Assembly: GCA_034431315.1 (NCBI GenBank)
Contig: DAOUDK010000085.1
Span: 33,370-97,369, forward strand
Source: JAUWOY01 sp034431315
GTDB taxonomy: Bacteria; Chloroflexota; Anaerolineae; VGOG01
DNA length: 64,000 nucleotides
Direction: 5' to 3'
Shown: piece after piece, positions 63,706 through 64,000 of the stretch
Layout: the number at the start of each line of letters is the position of its first letter
Numbering within the stretch: position 1 is the stretch's first letter
Translations under genes and position numbers: made by a program
Notes under the pieces: generated by a model
Told to the model about the DNA's origin: nothing
Databases searched by the model: none
What the model saw: only the letters and a program-made list of their open reading frames with translations

Positions 63706-63763
63706 AGAGAACCACGGATAGAAGAAATACACGATCGTGTATTTCTTCTATCCGTGGTTCTCT
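63706..63763. repeat. 58-bp perfect palindrome
   Basis: Each 29-bp half (AGAGAACCACGGATAGAAGA to the central ACGA/TCGT) is the exact reverse complement of the other, with no loop. It lies 49 bp after a terminator, in a 392-bp gene-free stretch that otherwise holds a promoter and the next gene start. Confidence 0.93.
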
Positions 63764-63799
63764 TTCCGCCACCACCTAAAAAGTGTGAAACTTTGAGTT

Positions 63800-63828
63800 T
63801 TGCTATGAGGGCTATTTTATGTTATAAT
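63800..63828 (+). promoter_or_regulatory. Promoter for the gene at the window end
   Basis: TTGCTA at 63800-63805, 17-bp spacer, TATAAT at 63823-63828. The leader to the ATG at 63977 would be about 140 nt; no known riboswitch recognised in it. Confidence 0.72.
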
Positions 63829-63976
63829 TGGGCTGTCTACAGACCGGAACGAGCGGGGGAAGGGATGGTTTCAGAGGATCGCCCCTGATTGACTGACAAA
63901 TTTAACATTTCATCGACTTGCCAATAAGTCCCCTATGTGGCATACTTGTGAGAAAGCCATCTTTGGGGAGGAGTTG

Positions 63977-64000
63977 ATGGGCGACAGTCAACAGATGTAT
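63977..64000 (+). CDS. Start of a gene cut by the window edge
   Basis: ATG at 63977, preceded by GGGGAGGAG, opens MGDSQQMY and runs off the window. Eight residues are too few for a family call. The good ribosome-binding site and the upstream promoter make a real gene likely. Confidence 0.6.

Noticed and set aside
63900..63945. TTAAC and TTCAT words before the last gene as a seventh copy of the 11-bp operator
   Set aside because: The two words are 7 bp apart and not followed by a series with an 11-bp period.
1..64000. tRNA or rRNA genes
   Set aside because: No T-loop GGTTCGAATCC-like block with matching acceptor stem and no rRNA signature was noticed on either strand by eye; a covariance-model scan would be decisive.

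Overview
The window is a high-GC bacterial chromosome segment, most likely from the phylum Chloroflexota (Anaerolineae-like). This placement is an inference. It rests on the gene repertoire: a tetrapyrrole methylase-MazG fusion, an XPB-like helicase-associated protein, HEPN/MNT and DUF433 toxin-antitoxin-like pairs, Thr-Pro spacer linkers in huge secreted proteins, SdrD-type B-repeat surface proteins and c-di-GMP-I riboswitches. It also rests on the very high load of short dispersed repeats. No rRNA, tRNA or CRISPR array was seen.

Layout. 1-5.5 kb: macrodomain protein, COG2509 FAD protein and miaB on +, facing xseA-xseB and a HEPN/MNT pair on -. 5.5-11.3 kb: a LysE exporter divergent from iorA-iorB and an ADP-forming acyl-CoA synthetase, a module that oxidises aryl-pyruvates to acyl-CoA and conserves ATP. 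11.3-15.1 kb: accessory genes, namely a DUF433/DUF5615-type pair and a DUF4062-STAND-TPR protein resembling a bacterial NLR. 15.1-26.5 kb: an alpha-glucan and pentose phosphate cluster (glgA, malQ, debranching enzyme, small kinase, rpiA, rpe, glgP, GH57). 26.5-42.1 kb: mostly housekeeping genes (mazG, alkyltransferase-like protein, ABC-2 exporter, selA, archaeal-type ATPase, tsaD, galK, helicase-associated protein, rpsO-pnp, lepB, AI-2E family permease).

42.2-64 kb is the most unusual part. Signalling proteins (HTH-pseudoreceiver, two histidine kinases, a stand-alone HTH, double-receiver proteins) run directly into two receiver-PilB fusion ATPases, a PilC/GspF protein, prepilin-like genes, a 1261-residue beta-helix/dockerin protein and two B-repeat surface proteins. 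The two B-repeat proteins share a C-terminal anchor.

Two regulatory themes join this region. Six promoters carry direct repeats of TTCAC- or TTAACC-type half-sites with an 11-bp period, placed 15 or 26-27 bp upstream of the -10 box. Three c-di-GMP-I riboswitches, each followed by an intrinsic terminator, precede the prepilin operon, the giant beta-helix gene and the first B-repeat gene. The picture is a surface-attachment and pilus system under joint two-component and c-di-GMP control. The receiver appears to have replaced the front part of the MshEN domain in the assembly ATPases.

The whole window is also seeded with several repeat families: degenerate 7-bp tandem repeats, C/G-tract palindromes sitting in frame inside miaB, glgA, GH57 and tsaD, a TTCGACGAGCTCAGG-type palindrome, and a nested 203-bp MITE-like insertion. 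Start sites were adjusted by ribosome-binding sites and overlaps. All family assignments come from reading motifs by eye, without database searches.
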